Shown here in pieces: positions 28,389-38,329 of a stretch of 64,000 bases of DNA (position 1 is the first letter of the stretch; the number at the start of each line of letters is the position of its first letter). The position numbers and the translations under genes are program-made. The stretch is from Sulfurimonas sp. HSL3-1 (lineage in GTDB: Bacteria > Campylobacterota > Campylobacteria > Campylobacterales > Sulfurimonadaceae). The stretch lies in NCBI RefSeq assembly GCF_039645995.1, contig NZ_CP147920.1, forward strand, positions 2,435,022 to 2,499,021, written 5' to 3'. The notes beneath the pieces were generated by a model. That model did not search any database. It was not told the DNA's origin and saw nothing but the letters and a program-made list of their open reading frames with translations.

Positions 28389-29620
28389 TATCCTTCTCCT
28401 CCCTCTTCTTTCTTACCGGCAACTGCACTGGCGACGGCATGAATACCGATACCGATACCCGCCGCCGTCAGGAGACCGAGACCGAACTGGTCCACGGTCT
28501 TTTCGACACCGCCGGTCGGTGCTTTGATATTCGCATTGGCCATCGGCCGCTCATAGGCGTATTTGTCCCAGAAGTCCGGTTCGGCACAGCCGATACAGCC
28601 GCGACCGACGCCGATCGGCCAGTTGACCCCTTCGTTGTAGCGGATAATGGAGCAGTTGTTAAAGGTCATCGGTCCTTTACACCCCATTTTATAGAGACAG
28701 AAGTTGTTCTTCGCACCTTCGTCGCCCCACTCCTCGACGTACTCGCCCGCGTCGAAGTGCGCACGGCGTTCGCAGTTGTCGTGGATACGGTATCCGAACG
28801 CGAATTTCGGACGCAACAGGGAGTCAAGCTCCGGCACCTGCCCGGTGAGGGCATAATGCAGGACAACGCCGACCATATTCGCCGGGTTCGCCGGGCAGGC
28901 CGGGATGTTGATCACCGGTTTGCCCTTGATAACGTCCATTACCCCGACGGCTCCCGTCGGGTTCGGCGCCGCGGCGGGAATACCGCCGAAGGTCGCACAG
29001 GCACCGACCGCCACAACGGCGGCGGCGTCTTCGGCGACACGGTTCAGGTGATCCAGAAAGTTCTCGCCGGAGGCACCGATGGTACACCACTCCCTGCCGA
29101 CACCGACGGGAATGGAGCCCTCGACAAAGAGAAGGTAGTTCCCTTTAAAGTGCTCCATCGCATCTTCAAGCTGTTTCTCCGCCTGGTGTCCCGCCGGTGC
29201 CATCAGCGACTCGTGGAACTCCAGCGAAATGATGTCGAGAACGATCTCGTCGATCTTCGGCCCGTCGCTGCGGAGCAGCGCTTCGGAGTTGCCCGCACAG
29301 TCCTGAAGCTCGAGCCAGATAACCGGCAGGCGGTTCATCAGTTCGGCGGCTTCCGCGACAAGCGGCGTGAACATCGGCGGCAGCATCAGCATCGCCGTGA
29401 CCGCACTGACCCATTTCATAAAGTCACGGCGGTCCTGCCCCTCGTCGCTGAGCAGGGATTCGAAGTCGAGCCGGTTGACCGCCGGCTGCTCCCGCAGAGC
29501 GTCCAAACGCGTCCGACACGTATCGAACAGTTGTTGATAATATAGGTCACCCCGGTTCGTATCTACCCTGGCGCTTTTCGAGGTGAAGAGTTTCCGCACC
29601 CCATCTATTCGTTCAGCCAT
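28388..29620 (-). CDS. hydA: NiFe-hydrogenase small subunit HydA, Tat-exported
   Basis: A 410-residue small subunit with three iron-sulfur clusters. RRDFMKWVSA (about 62-71) is the twin-arginine motif, placed unusually far from the N-terminus, as in Wolinella/Helicobacter-type enzymes. Cluster ligands are visible in LQDCAGN, GACATFGG, CPANPANM and the CKGP/CIGCAEPDFW region, and a C-terminal helix anchors the protein. ATG at 29620 is preferred because GAGGAGGA lies just before it; the longer frame from 29656 would translate through the operator and promoter. Confidence 0.95.
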   Translation of the reverse strand: MAERIDGVRKLFTSKSARVDTNRGDLYYQQLFDTCRTRLDALREQPAVNRLDFESLLSDEGQDRRDFMKWVSAVTAMLMLPPMFTPLVAEAAELMNRLPVIWLELQDCAGNSEALLRSDGPKIDEIVLDIISLEFHESLMAPAGHQAEKQLEDAMEHFKGNYLLFVEGSIPVGVGREWCTIGASGENFLDHLNRVAEDAAAVVAVGACATFGGIPAAAPNPTGAVGVMDVIKGKPVINIPACPANPANMVGVVLHYALTGQVPELDSLLRPKFAFGYRIHDNCERRAHFDAGEYVEEWGDEGAKNNFCLYKMGCKGPMTFNNCSIIRYNEGVNWPIGVGRGCIGCAEPDFWDKYAYERPMANANIKAPTGGVEKTVDQFGLGLLTAAGIGIGIHAVASAVAGKKEEGGEG

Positions 29621-29638
29621 CGTTTCCTCCTCGATAAA

Positions 29639-29652
29639 TGAATGATCATTCA
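29639..29652. promoter_or_regulatory. TGAAT-N4-ATTCA operator on the hydA promoter
   Basis: TGAAT-GATC-ATTCA is a perfect 14-bp palindrome 18 nt upstream of the hydA start codon. A minus-strand TAGAAT (29660-29655) ends 2 nt before it, so the site covers the expected transcription start, a classical repressor position. The remaining gap to 29836 shows no gene. Confidence 0.75.
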
Positions 29653-29654
29653 CC

Positions 29655-29660
29655 ATTCTA
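29655..29660 (-). promoter_or_regulatory. hydA -10 element
   Basis: TAGAAT on the minus strand, with no good -35 hexamer 17 nt upstream, as is common in Campylobacterota or in activated promoters. It is inferred from its position next to the operator. Confidence 0.45.
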
Positions 29661-29836
29661 TGTGCTAATAACTTAAACTTATCTAAAGTTGGGGTTTGGC
29701 CCCTTTCCCGGTGAAATTCTTATATCTTTTTGGAACCAGCTTTAGAAGAGATTTTTGTGAAGATCCATATCTATGATAACAATATTTCAAGACATAATGT
29801 CTGCCCTGTACGGCCTCTCTGCCCGGTCCCATCGGA

Positions 29837-31144
29837 CTAGACGGCGTTTGCCGCCGCCCGCTCCGCTCTTTTGCCGCCCTCGAGGTAGCCTGGCAGTATG
29901 GCATGCAGCCTGACGACGTCGCCGAAGACGATAATGGCCGGTCCTTCGACTGCCCCGGCGGCGTCGGCAAGCTTGCCAAGCGTCGTAACCCGCGTCTGCT
30001 GATTCGGACGCGTTGCATTGGAAACGATCGCCGCCGGCAGTGTCCGGCTGATACCCCGCTCCAGCGCGGCGTCACGGATGGCCCGGGAAAGCGACAGCCC
30101 CATCAGCACCACTGTCGTATGATCGGGCTGCCGGAGCAGATCGATCCACGATAGGTTGGTCTTCGCCCCTTTCAAATGGGCCGAAACAACGGAAAAGTTC
30201 GCCGCGTACCCCCGGGCGGTCACGGGGATGCCGGCGACTGCCGGCCCCGCGATCGCTGATGAGATGCCGGCGACCACGCTGACGCGGAACCCTTTTTCGG
30301 CCAGGTATGCTGCCTCCTCCGCCCCGCGTCCAAAGATATAGGGATCGCCGCTTTTGAGCCTGGCGACGCTGCACCCCTTCTCCGCATACTGCACGATCAT
30401 ACGGTTGATCTCATCCTGCGTACGGCTGTGGCACCCCTTGCGCTTGCCCACATAGATCTTGATGCTCTTTGTCGGGATCAGCGCCAGGATCTCCTCGCTG
30501 ATCAGGTGGTCGTACAGGATGACATCGGCCTCTTTTATAATATGGTACGCCTTGAGCGTCAACAGCTCCACATCCCCGGGGCCGCACCCCACCAGGGAGA
30601 CGCTGGCGAGCAGACGACCGGTGGCGTTACGCGTCGCCGCGGCATCGATCATCCCCCCGGAACGTTCGCCGGCTTTCTCCCGTGCGAGTGTTTCGAGCTC
30701 CGGCGGCAGGGTGCGCCGTATCTTGTCCCGGACGCACTGCGTCAGCGTGGGACTCGCCCCGTCGCTCGAGACGGCGATCTTAAGCGGCCCGTAGTGCAGC
30801 AGGGAAGCGAAGTAAAAGTCGCACAGAGACGGGACGTCGACAACGTTGAGCAAAAAACCCTTTGCGGCCTTCAGACCGAGCAGCATCTCCGTCACGGCGT
30901 TGTCGCCGGTAGCGTCAATGACCACCGAAGCCCCCTTCAGATCGCCGGCTGCCACGTTTTTGCGCAACACTCTGTGCAGGGGCACTCCTTCAAAGCCGGC
31001 ATGGACGGCGGGTGCAATCACCGTTGCCGCAATGCCGTTGGCCGCAAGGACCTCCGCTTTGTGCAGCCCCACTTTTCCCGCACCGACAAGGACGACCCCG
31101 CCCTCTTTGGGCTTAAGTAACACCGGAAGCGATGCCGTTTTCAT
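29837..31144 (-). CDS. cysG: sirohaem synthase CysG (precorrin-2 dehydrogenase + uroporphyrinogen methyltransferase)
   Basis: A 435-residue fusion. The N-terminal part (about 1-170) is the NAD-dependent dehydrogenase/ferrochelatase domain with VVLVGAGKVGLHKAE. The C-terminal part is the SAM-dependent uroporphyrinogen-III methyltransferase with VSLVGCGPGDVELLTLKA, RLKSGDPYIFGRG and VVAGISSA. It makes sirohaem for the sulfite reductase two genes upstream. It overlaps the preceding aminotransferase gene by 32 nt and is the last gene of the sulfate-assimilation operon. Confidence 0.94.
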   Translation of the reverse strand: MKTASLPVLLKPKEGGVVLVGAGKVGLHKAEVLAANGIAATVIAPAVHAGFEGVPLHRVLRKNVAAGDLKGASVVIDATGDNAVTEMLLGLKAAKGFLLNVVDVPSLCDFYFASLLHYGPLKIAVSSDGASPTLTQCVRDKIRRTLPPELETLAREKAGERSGGMIDAAATRNATGRLLASVSLVGCGPGDVELLTLKAYHIIKEADVILYDHLISEEILALIPTKSIKIYVGKRKGCHSRTQDEINRMIVQYAEKGCSVARLKSGDPYIFGRGAEEAAYLAEKGFRVSVVAGISSAIAGPAVAGIPVTARGYAANFSVVSAHLKGAKTNLSWIDLLRQPDHTTVVLMGLSLSRAIRDAALERGISRTLPAAIVSNATRPNQQTRVTTLGKLADAAGAVEGPAIIVFGDVVRLHAILPGYLEGGKRAERAAANAV

Positions 31145-32459
31145 GTTTCTCTCCTAGACTCCGAATCGTATTTCGGATCGATGCAAGGAGGTAGTCGATA
31201 TCGGCGACCTCCTGCGAATAGTGCACGCTGATGCGCACCCAGCCCGGACGCGTCTGCAGCTCCGCATCATCCGCCAGCCCGAGCAGATCGTGCCCGTAGG
31301 GTCCAGCGCACGAACAGCCCGCCCGGGTCTGGATCCCCCACGCTTCCGAGAGTCCGGCGCACAGTGTGTAGGGATCGATGCCCTCGACATTGAACGAGAC
31401 AATCCCGAGGTTCTCTCTCTCCAGATCCCCGTACACCGTACAGCCCGGAATGTCCCTCAGTCCGGAAAGCAGATAGTCCGTGAGCTGCTTTTTGCGGTTT
31501 TTGATCCAGGCCAGTCCCAGTTCGTTGCGCAGCTGGTAGGCGAGTGCGGCCCGGATGAGCTGCAATATCCCCGGCGTGCCCGCATCCTCCCGGCTCTCCT
31601 TCTCGTCGATGAAACGGTGTTCGCTCCGGTTCACGTACGTCACGGTGCCCCCGCCGGCGAACGTCGGTGCGACCGTATCGTTGATCAGCGATTTGCGAAT
31701 GACCAGCAGCCCGCACGACCCCGGCCCCCCGAGCAGTTTGTGCGGGGAGAGGAACATGGCGTCGTAGAGCTTGCTGGGCACGTTCATATACGGCGATGAC
31801 GCGGCCGCGTCGAAACAGACCATCGCGCCGTAACGGCGCAGCAGACGCGAGATGCGCTGATAGGGGGTGATGATCCCCGTCACGTTCGAAGCGATGCAGA
31901 ACGCCCCGATCACCTCCCGGTGGCGGTTCGCCTGCAGCAGCATCTCCATGTACTCCAGGTCGATCTCCCCTTCGGCATCGAAGCCGATGCGCACGGTGTC
32001 GCAGATCCCTTCGCGGTAGCTGATCTCGTTCGAATGGTGCTCGTAGGGGCCGACGATGACCAGCGGCCGGTTCTTGGGCCGTACCCGTACGATGCAGCGT
32101 TTCCGCGTCGCCGGGGGGATATAGACCCCCAGGATCTCCTGCAGACGCTTGATCGCCGAGGTGGCGCCGCAGCCGCAGGGCAGGATGGCGAAGGCGTCGT
32201 CCAGCCCCAGCAGCGTTTTGAGCTGCTCTCGGGCCCCGTTGTAGTAGTGTTCCGTCACCGCCGCCATCGACGCCTCTTTCGAATGGGTGTTCGCATAGGT
32301 CTCGAGGACCTCCCGGATCCGCGATTCGATCGGTTCAAATGCCAACCCCGACGCGGTGTAGTCAAAATAGTGCTTCTTATGGCGGCCGATCGTCTGCTCA
32401 GCGACGAAAGTCTTGCGGTTCCCCCGTTTAAGCAACGGCCGAAATAGCTGTTGTGTCAT
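31113..32459 (-). CDS. class V aminotransferase, cysteine-desulfurase-like
   Basis: A 448-residue PLP enzyme of aminotransferase class V. The PLP-lysine motif is FLSPHKLLGGPGSCG (about 237-251), with the Asp of VCFDAAASSPY upstream. A Cys-containing loop RAGCSCAGPYGHD (about 378-390) could be the persulfide Cys site, but it differs from IscS and SufS. ATG at 32459 has GGGAG upstream and overlaps the sulfite reductase gene by 32 nt. Its place among sulfate assimilation genes suggests a sulfur-transfer or cysteine-related role, not proven. Confidence 0.7.
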   Translation of the reverse strand: MTQQLFRPLLKRGNRKTFVAEQTIGRHKKHYFDYTASGLAFEPIESRIREVLETYANTHSKEASMAAVTEHYYNGAREQLKTLLGLDDAFAILPCGCGATSAIKRLQEILGVYIPPATRKRCIVRVRPKNRPLVIVGPYEHHSNEISYREGICDTVRIGFDAEGEIDLEYMEMLLQANRHREVIGAFCIASNVTGIITPYQRISRLLRRYGAMVCFDAAASSPYMNVPSKLYDAMFLSPHKLLGGPGSCGLLVIRKSLINDTVAPTFAGGGTVTYVNRSEHRFIDEKESREDAGTPGILQLIRAALAYQLRNELGLAWIKNRKKQLTDYLLSGLRDIPGCTVYGDLERENLGIVSFNVEGIDPYTLCAGLSEAWGIQTRAGCSCAGPYGHDLLGLADDAELQTRPGWVRISVHYSQEVADIDYLLASIRNTIRSLGEKHENGIASGVT

Positions 32460-34011
32460 ATGCCTGCTCCCGTAAAAATGCTCCGAATGTTTCATACCCG
32501 CTGCTAAGATACTGCAGCAGCAGGCGCTCGATAATGCCGGCGGCCTCTTCGGGCGCCACCTTGATGCCGCTCTTTTCACCGAACGCGCTGCGCTCGCCTT
32601 CCAGGTGGCCGCCGAAGATCAGCTCGAAACCGCTGATCCGCCGCTCCCCGCGCTTCAGTATTGTCCCCACGAACCCGATGTCGACGATGTGCGGATGCGC
32701 ACAGGCGTTCGGACAGCCGTTGACGCTGATCGAGACCGGCTCGCTGAAGTCGGGGAAGCGCTCATTCAGGTAGTCGACGATCTCCCGCGCCAGCTCCTTC
32801 GTTTCGCTGATGGCGAACTTGCAGAAGTTCAGCCCCGTACACGCCAGCGTTCGCGCTTTGAAGGGGGTGGGATTGGACGACAGCCCGGCCTGCTCCAGCT
32901 CCCCGGTCATGGCGCTAACCCGACTCTCGGGGACGTCGAGCACGACGACGTTCTGCGTCGTCGTGAACTTGGCCCTGCCGGCACGGTGACGCTGCATCGC
33001 CTTGGCCAGTTGCAGCAGCCCGCCCCCGCCGATGCGCCCCGACGTCACGGCACAGCCGATGTAGCTCCTGCCCTCGACGCTGCTCGCATGGGCGCCGAAA
33101 TGGCCCCGCAGGGCGTAGGGCGTGTAGGCCCGGGCCTGCGGCGGCAGCAGCTCGAATCCCAGCAGCGCCTGCAGCCGGGCGACGAAGGCGTCGACTCCCC
33201 AGGCATCGACAAGGTGCCCCAGTCGGGCCTTGGAACGGTTTTCGCGGTTCCCCTCGTCGCGGTACAGGGTCGCCACCGCCTCGGCGATGGCAACGACCTG
33301 CTCCGCCGCCGCATAACCGATATGTGAAGCGATGCGCCGGTTCTTGGCCAGCCCGCCCCCGACGCTAACGTCGAAAAGCACGCGGCCCGACGGGTGATCG
33401 ACCGCCGTAAAGCTCAGGTCCTGTATCTCGTGGGAGATACAGTGACTGCGGCAGCCGCTGATGCCGATCTTGAACTTGCGCGGCAGGTTCGAAAAATCCC
33501 GGTTGTCCCGGAACAGCGCGTTGACCGCCCTGACCAGCGGGCGCACGTCCGCCACGGCTCCGCGGTCAATGCCGTCCACCGGGCAGCTTACGACGTTGCG
33601 CGGACAGTCGCCCGCGGCCATCTTCGTACTGAGCCCGACGCGTTCTAACAGGGCGAATATCACCGGCAGATGCCGCACTTCGATCCAGTGGAACTGCAGG
33701 TCCTGCCGCGTTGTGATATCGGCGCTGCGCCGGGCGTATGCATTGGAGATGTAACCGAGTGTTTTGAGCTGTTCGGTCGTCACCTCCCCCGCCTCGAGCT
33801 TGACCCGCAGCATGAAATAGAGCGTCGGGTCCTCCTCGCCCTGGAGGTTTCTGTTCTGGGTGTAGAGCCCGTACCATTTGAACCGGTCGATATCGTCTGG
33901 ATGCGGGTCGCTGCCGCTGCGGGCATACTCCTCAATCGCGCCGATAACGTCCAGGCCGTCCTTTTCGCGCTTGATGCGCTCCACGCGCTGCGCTTTCGTT
34001 TCGGATGCCAT
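32428..34011 (-). CDS. assimilatory sulfite reductase (sirohaem, 4Fe-4S)
   Basis: A 527-residue nitrite/sulfite reductase family hemoprotein. Two ferredoxin-like half domains repeat, and the [4Fe-4S]-sirohaem ligands are in CTGLNFC (Cx5C, about 383) and NGCPNAC (Cx3C, about 426). It reduces sulfite to sulfide with six electrons, probably from ferredoxin. The family also contains nitrite reductases; the cysH-cysD-cysN and cysG neighbours favour sulfite. It lies 10 nt after cysN. Confidence 0.88.
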   Translation of the reverse strand: MASETKAQRVERIKREKDGLDVIGAIEEYARSGSDPHPDDIDRFKWYGLYTQNRNLQGEEDPTLYFMLRVKLEAGEVTTEQLKTLGYISNAYARRSADITTRQDLQFHWIEVRHLPVIFALLERVGLSTKMAAGDCPRNVVSCPVDGIDRGAVADVRPLVRAVNALFRDNRDFSNLPRKFKIGISGCRSHCISHEIQDLSFTAVDHPSGRVLFDVSVGGGLAKNRRIASHIGYAAAEQVVAIAEAVATLYRDEGNRENRSKARLGHLVDAWGVDAFVARLQALLGFELLPPQARAYTPYALRGHFGAHASSVEGRSYIGCAVTSGRIGGGGLLQLAKAMQRHRAGRAKFTTTQNVVVLDVPESRVSAMTGELEQAGLSSNPTPFKARTLACTGLNFCKFAISETKELAREIVDYLNERFPDFSEPVSISVNGCPNACAHPHIVDIGFVGTILKRGERRISGFELIFGGHLEGERSAFGEKSGIKVAPEEAAGIIERLLLQYLSSGYETFGAFLREQAYDTTAISAVA

Positions 34012-34021
34012 GTATCACCTC

Positions 34022-35428
34022 CTATGCAATCGCTTTGGCTTCCCAGTGCGGGAAGTGTCTGCGTATCAGGGCGTTGAGTTCCGCCTCGAACGATGCGGCC
34101 GCCGTCTCCGGCAGCGTATTCTCTTCCGCCGCCGCGACGATCATGCCGGCCCCCGACGTGTTGTTGCTGACGCGGTCGATCAAAATGAAGCTGCCCGTGT
34201 AGCGGTTCGCTTCGTACGGGTCACACGCAATCGGCGCCCCCAGGAGGAGCCGCACCCGCGCGATACCGTTGAGCCCGAGTTCCGCCGCCTCGTGCTGCGT
34301 GAGGGTATTGACGTCGTAGCGGTAATCGATCGCCTCCACCTTCGCAGCCACCGTTGTCGCCGCGCGCTTGAGCGTATAGGTTCTGCCGATCTCGAGCGGC
34401 GTCTCGTCCATCCAGACCAGCTCCGCAATGAGTTTCCCGGCAAGCGCGATCTCGGCATCGCCGTCGACGAGGATGTCGCCGCGGCTGATGTCGATCTCGT
34501 CTTCGAGGGTCAGCGTCACGGCATTGTCCGCCTCCGCAACCGCCAGTTCGCCGTCAAAGGTCACGATCGAACGCACCCGCGACCGTTTCCCAGACGGCAC
34601 AACCTTCACCGTGTCGCCCTTGCGGATCGCGCCGGAAGCCACGGTCCCGGCAAAGCCGCGGAAGTCGGCGTTTGGCCGGTTGACGTACTGCACGGGGAAA
34701 CGGAAAGGCGCCCCGTCGACCTGCCTGTCCAGTTCGGCCGTCTCAAGCAGTTCGAGCAGCGTCGCGCCCTCGTACCACGGCAGACGCGCCGAGCGTTCCA
34801 CGACGTTGTCCCCCTCCAGCGCCGAGAGCGGAATCACCGACACCTCGGCGATATCCAGGCCCGCCGCGAACGCCATGTACTCCTGCCGGATCGCTTCGAA
34901 ACGCCCCTCGGAGAAATCGACGAGGTCCATCTTGTTCACCGCGACGATTACCCGGGTGATCCCCAGCAGCCGGACGATAAACGAATGGCGCCGCGTCTGC
35001 GTCTGGATGCCGTAACGGGCGTCGATCAGGATGATCGCCAGGTCGGCGGTCGACGCGCCCGTCGCCATGTTCCGCGTATACTGCTCGTGCCCCGGGGTGT
35101 CGGCAATGATGAACTTGCGCCTGTCCGTGGCAAAGTAGCGGTACGCGACGTCGATGGTAATCCCCTGCTCGCGTTCGCTCTGCAGACCGTCGACGAGCAG
35201 GGCCAGGTCGACCCGCTCGCCCGTCGTTCCGGACTTGCGGCTCTCCTTCGTGATCGCCGCCAGCTGGTCTTCGAAGATCATCTTCGTATCGTGCAGCAAC
35301 CGGCCGATGAGGGTGCTTTTCCCGTCATCCACGCTGCCGCAGGTGATGAACCGGAGCAACTCCTTGTTTTCGTGTTCATGCAGGTAGCGCTCGATGTCCG
35401 AGGCTATCAGTCTCTCTTGTGCTTCCAT
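34022..35428 (-). CDS. cysN: sulfate adenylyltransferase GTPase subunit
   Basis: A 468-residue EF-Tu-like GTPase with [17 protein letters not shown] (P-loop, about 33-49), [12 protein letters not shown] (G3) and VNKMD (G4). GTP hydrolysis drives formation of APS from sulfate and ATP by CysD. No APS kinase domain is fused, which fits direct APS reduction by the CysH here. It starts in a TAATG junction with cysD. Confidence 0.95.
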   Translation of the reverse strand: MEAQERLIASDIERYLHEHENKELLRFITCGSVDDGKSTLIGRLLHDTKMIFEDQLAAITKESRKSGTTGERVDLALLVDGLQSEREQGITIDVAYRYFATDRRKFIIADTPGHEQYTRNMATGASTADLAIILIDARYGIQTQTRRHSFIVRLLGITRVIVAVNKMDLVDFSEGRFEAIRQEYMAFAAGLDIAEVSVIPLSALEGDNVVERSARLPWYEGATLLELLETAELDRQVDGAPFRFPVQYVNRPNADFRGFAGTVASGAIRKGDTVKVVPSGKRSRVRSIVTFDGELAVAEADNAVTLTLEDEIDISRGDILVDGDAEIALAGKLIAELVWMDETPLEIGRTYTLKRAATTVAAKVEAIDYRYDVNTLTQHEAAELGLNGIARVRLLLGAPIACDPYEANRYTGSFILIDRVSNNTSGAGMIVAAAEENTLPETAAASFEAELNALIRRHFPHWEAKAIA

Positions 35429-36339
35429 TAGAAATATCCTTCCATTTTCTTCTTCTCCATGGAACCGGCCTGATCGCTGTCGATCACCCGCCCCTGGCGT
35501 TCGCTGGTCTTCGCCAGCAGCATCTCCTGAATGATCTCCGGCAGCGTCGTCGCCGTCGAAGCGACCGCGCCGGTCAGCGGGTAACAGCCGAGCGTCCGGA
35601 ATCGCACGCTCTCGAGGCGGGGTTCTTCCCCCTCCTGCAGCGGCATCCGGTCGTCGTCGACCATGATTGTCACGCCGTCGCGCTCCACGACGGGGCGCTC
35701 CTGCGCAAAATAGAGCGGGACGATCGGGATCTGTTCGAGGTAGATGTACTGCCAGATGTCCAGCTCCGTCCAGTTCGACAGCGGGAAGACCCGGATGCTC
35801 TCGCCCCGGCGGATACTGCCGTTATAGACGTTCCACAGCTCCGGGCGCTGGTTTTTCGGGTCCCAGCGGTGGTTCGCGTCGCGGAAAGAGTAGATCCGCT
35901 CCTTAGCGCGGCTCTTCTCCTCGTCGCGTCGCGCGCCGCCGAAGACGGCATCGAACCCGTACTTCTTAAGCGCCTGCTTCAGCCCTTCGGTCTTCATCAC
36001 GTCCGTGTGCACCGCGCTCCCGTGGGTAAAAGGGCCAATACCGCGGGCGACGCCCTCTTCGTTAACGTGAACCAGCAGCTCCAGCCCCAGCGCGTCGATC
36101 CGGCTGTCGCGGAACGCGATCATCTCCCTGAACTTCCAGGTCGTATCCACATGCAGCAGCGGGAAAGGCAGCTTGGCGGGGTAAAACGCCTTGAGCGCCA
36201 GGTGCAGCATCACGGAGGAATCCTTCCCGATGCTGTAGAGCATGGCCGGGTTATCGAACTCGGCGGCGACTTCGCGCATGATGTGGATCGCCTCTGCCTC
36301 CAGTTTCCTCAGATGGGTGCGACGTTGTCTGTCGATCAT
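35428..36339 (-). CDS. cysD: sulfate adenylyltransferase catalytic subunit
   Basis: A 303-residue CysD of the PP-loop ATPase family. [15 protein letters not shown] (about 33-47) holds the SGKDS-type P-loop and [16 protein letters not shown] (about 144-159) the second conserved block. It adenylates sulfate to APS together with CysN. It follows cysH by 3 nt and overlaps cysN by one base. Confidence 0.95.
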   Translation of the reverse strand: MIDRQRRTHLRKLEAEAIHIMREVAAEFDNPAMLYSIGKDSSVMLHLALKAFYPAKLPFPLLHVDTTWKFREMIAFRDSRIDALGLELLVHVNEEGVARGIGPFTHGSAVHTDVMKTEGLKQALKKYGFDAVFGGARRDEEKSRAKERIYSFRDANHRWDPKNQRPELWNVYNGSIRRGESIRVFPLSNWTELDIWQYIYLEQIPIVPLYFAQERPVVERDGVTIMVDDDRMPLQEGEEPRLESVRFRTLGCYPLTGAVASTATTLPEIIQEMLLAKTSERQGRVIDSDQAGSMEKKKMEGYF

Positions 36340-36342
36340 TGT

Positions 36343-37050
36343 TTACTCCTTTCGGTGCAGTCCGCACTCTTTGTGTTCGGGCGATTCCCACCACCAGCGC
36401 CCCGAGCGGATATCGTCGCCCGGGACGACGGCCCGGGTACACGGCGCACAGCCGATACTCGGGTACCCGTGGTCGTGCAGCCGGTTGTAGGGCACGCCGT
36501 TGGCGTGGAGATGCTCCCACACCTCCGCCTCGCTCCACTCGATGAGCGGGTTGAGCTTCAGCAGGCCGTTGGCCTCGTCGTGCTCGACCATGCGCATCGA
36601 TTCGCGGGTCGGGGACTGCTCGCGCCGGAGCCCCGTGATCCAGACCTCCACGCCCCGAAGCGCGCGCTTCAGCGGTGCGATCTTCCGGGCATGGCAGCAG
36701 CGCCTGCGGTTTTCGACGCTGTCGTAAAAGCCGTTGATCCCCTGCGCTTTGTAGAGAGCCTCCACGTCCGAGGGATCGGGGAAATAGACGTCGATGTTCA
36801 TCCCGTACTTTTGGTTTGTTCTGTCCATCACGTCGTAGGTCTCATAAGGCAGCCTGCCCGTGTCGATCGTAAAAACCCCGATGTGCTCCCGGTGCGGCTG
36901 CAGCAGATGCGTCAGCACCTGATCCTCCGCGCCGAAGCTCGAAGCCAGTGCGATCCGTCCGCCGTACTGCTGTGCGAAATACGCCAGCACCTCATCGGCG
37001 GTTTTCCCCGCCAGACGGCGGTTCAATGTTTCAATGTTCTCTTTCATCAC
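36343..37050 (-). CDS. cysH: adenylylsulfate (APS) reductase
   Basis: A 235-residue reductase that turns APS into sulfite. LASSFGAEDQVLTHLL (about 34-49) is the nucleotide loop. Paired cysteines in RRRCCHARKIAPL and GCAPCTRA show an iron-sulfur cluster, the hallmark of the APS-specific rather than PAPS-specific type, and the catalytic Cys is in KECGLH at the C-terminus. The absence of APS kinase in the operon agrees. The start may be the first or second ATG. Confidence 0.93.
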   Translation of the reverse strand: MMKENIETLNRRLAGKTADEVLAYFAQQYGGRIALASSFGAEDQVLTHLLQPHREHIGVFTIDTGRLPYETYDVMDRTNQKYGMNIDVYFPDPSDVEALYKAQGINGFYDSVENRRRCCHARKIAPLKRALRGVEVWITGLRREQSPTRESMRMVEHDEANGLLKLNPLIEWSEAEVWEHLHANGVPYNRLHDHGYPSIGCAPCTRAVVPGDDIRSGRWWWESPEHKECGLHRKE

Positions 37051-37055
37051 CTCTC

Positions 37056-37286
37056 CTAAATCTGATAGTCGTCGCCGGTCGGCCGGTGCAGACCGATGCC
37101 GATCCTCGTCCAGGCCCGCTCGTGCAGGTAGTACAGGACCATTTTCGTAAAGACCTCGATTGAACCGATCGAGGCGGCCATCGCCAGGCTGCCCGTAATC
37201 AGGAACGAGATCACCATCGTGTCCAGGGTGCCGACGGCGCGCCAGGAGAGGGTTTTCACCGCACTCCGATAGGCTTTTTCTTGCAT
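37056..37286 (-). CDS. DUF2061 small membrane protein
   Basis: A 76-residue protein with the DUF2061 pattern KTLSWRAVGTLDTMVISFLITGS (about 9-31) and a second hydrophobic helix before YYLHERAW. A longer start at 37403 would overlap cysK by 61 nt with non-family sequence, so ATG at 37286 is used. DUF2061 proteins often sit in sulfate assimilation operons; the function is unknown, perhaps in transport. Confidence 0.75.
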   Translation of the reverse strand: MQEKAYRSAVKTLSWRAVGTLDTMVISFLITGSLAMAASIGSIEVFTKMVLYYLHERAWTRIGIGLHRPTGDDYQI

Positions 37287-37342
37287 AATGTCACCACACT
37301 TTTCATGGAGCCGTGCGACCGGCCCTCTTGTTGTTTTCGCCG

Positions 37343-38278
37343 CTACTCGGCTGCTTCGATGTCGTACAGCGGCGTCGACAGATACCGCTCGCCGGTATCG
37401 CACAGCATCGTCACGATCATCTTCCCCCGGTTCTCCTGCCGGGCCGCCACTCTGCGGGCGGCGAGCACGTTTGCGCCCGAAGAGATGCCGACGAGCAGCC
37501 CCTCGTCCCGGGCCAGCTTCCGCGCCGAAGCCATTGCCTCGTCGTTTCCGACGGTCAACACCTCGCCGTAGGCCCAGGGGTCGAGTACCTTGGGCACGAA
37601 GCCCGCCCCGATTCCCTGGATTTTGTGCGGCCCGGGCTTGCCGCCGGAGAGGACCGCCGAGTCTTTGGGCTCCACCGCAATGATCTCGATGTTCGGGTTG
37701 TACGCCTTGAGGATCGACCCCACCCCGGTGATTGTGCCCCCGGTGCCGACAGCGGCGACGAAGATATCGATCTTCCCGGCCGTATCCCGCCAGATCTCCT
37801 CCGCCGTCGTCACCATATGCGCGACCGGGTTGGCCGGGTTCTCAAACTGCTGCAGCACCACCCCGTTCTCGATCGTGGCCGCGAGCTCTTTGGCCCGTAC
37901 CACTGCGCCGGCCATCCCCGCGGCGGGATCGGTCAGCTCGAGTTCGGCCCCGAGTGCCAAGAGCAGCTTCCGGCGTTCGATGCTCATGGAGCTCGGCATC
38001 GTCAGGATCAGCTTCAGTCCCAGCCCCGCCGCGATCGATGCGAGCGCGATCCCCGTATTGCCGCTCGTCGGCTCGATGATCACGCTCTGTTTGTTCAAAA
38101 GCCCGCTCTCCAGCGCCCGCGTGATCATATTCTTCCCGATCCGGTCCTTGACCGATCCGGAGGGGTTCATGAATTCACACTTGCCCAGCAGCGTCGTTTC
38201 CGTTTCGTCCGAAGCGTTGTTCAGCTTCACCAGCGGCGTATTGCCGATCAGTTCTGTTACATTGGTTGCGTAATGCAT
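37343..38278 (-). CDS. cysK: cysteine synthase (O-acetylserine sulfhydrylase)
   Basis: A 311-residue PLP enzyme joining sulfide to O-acetylserine. The PLP-lysine is in NPSGSVKDRIG (about 39-49), the substrate loop in EPTSGNTGIALA (about 68-79), and the PLP phosphate loop in GTGGTITG. It provides the end step of the operon's pathway from sulfate to cysteine. Confidence 0.95.
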   Translation of the reverse strand: MHYATNVTELIGNTPLVKLNNASDETETTLLGKCEFMNPSGSVKDRIGKNMITRALESGLLNKQSVIIEPTSGNTGIALASIAAGLGLKLILTMPSSMSIERRKLLLALGAELELTDPAAGMAGAVVRAKELAATIENGVVLQQFENPANPVAHMVTTAEEIWRDTAGKIDIFVAAVGTGGTITGVGSILKAYNPNIEIIAVEPKDSAVLSGGKPGPHKIQGIGAGFVPKVLDPWAYGEVLTVGNDEAMASARKLARDEGLLVGISSGANVLAARRVAARQENRGKMIVTMLCDTGERYLSTPLYDIEAAE

Positions 38279-38329
38279 GCCGTCTCCTTGAAATACGGAT
38301 AAATGCGGTACCTTCGCACCTGTTTGGGC

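Noticed and set aside
29621..29656. upstream start for hydA (ATG at 29656)
   Set aside because: It would place codons across the operator and the -10 region; ATG at 29620 has a strong ribosome site.
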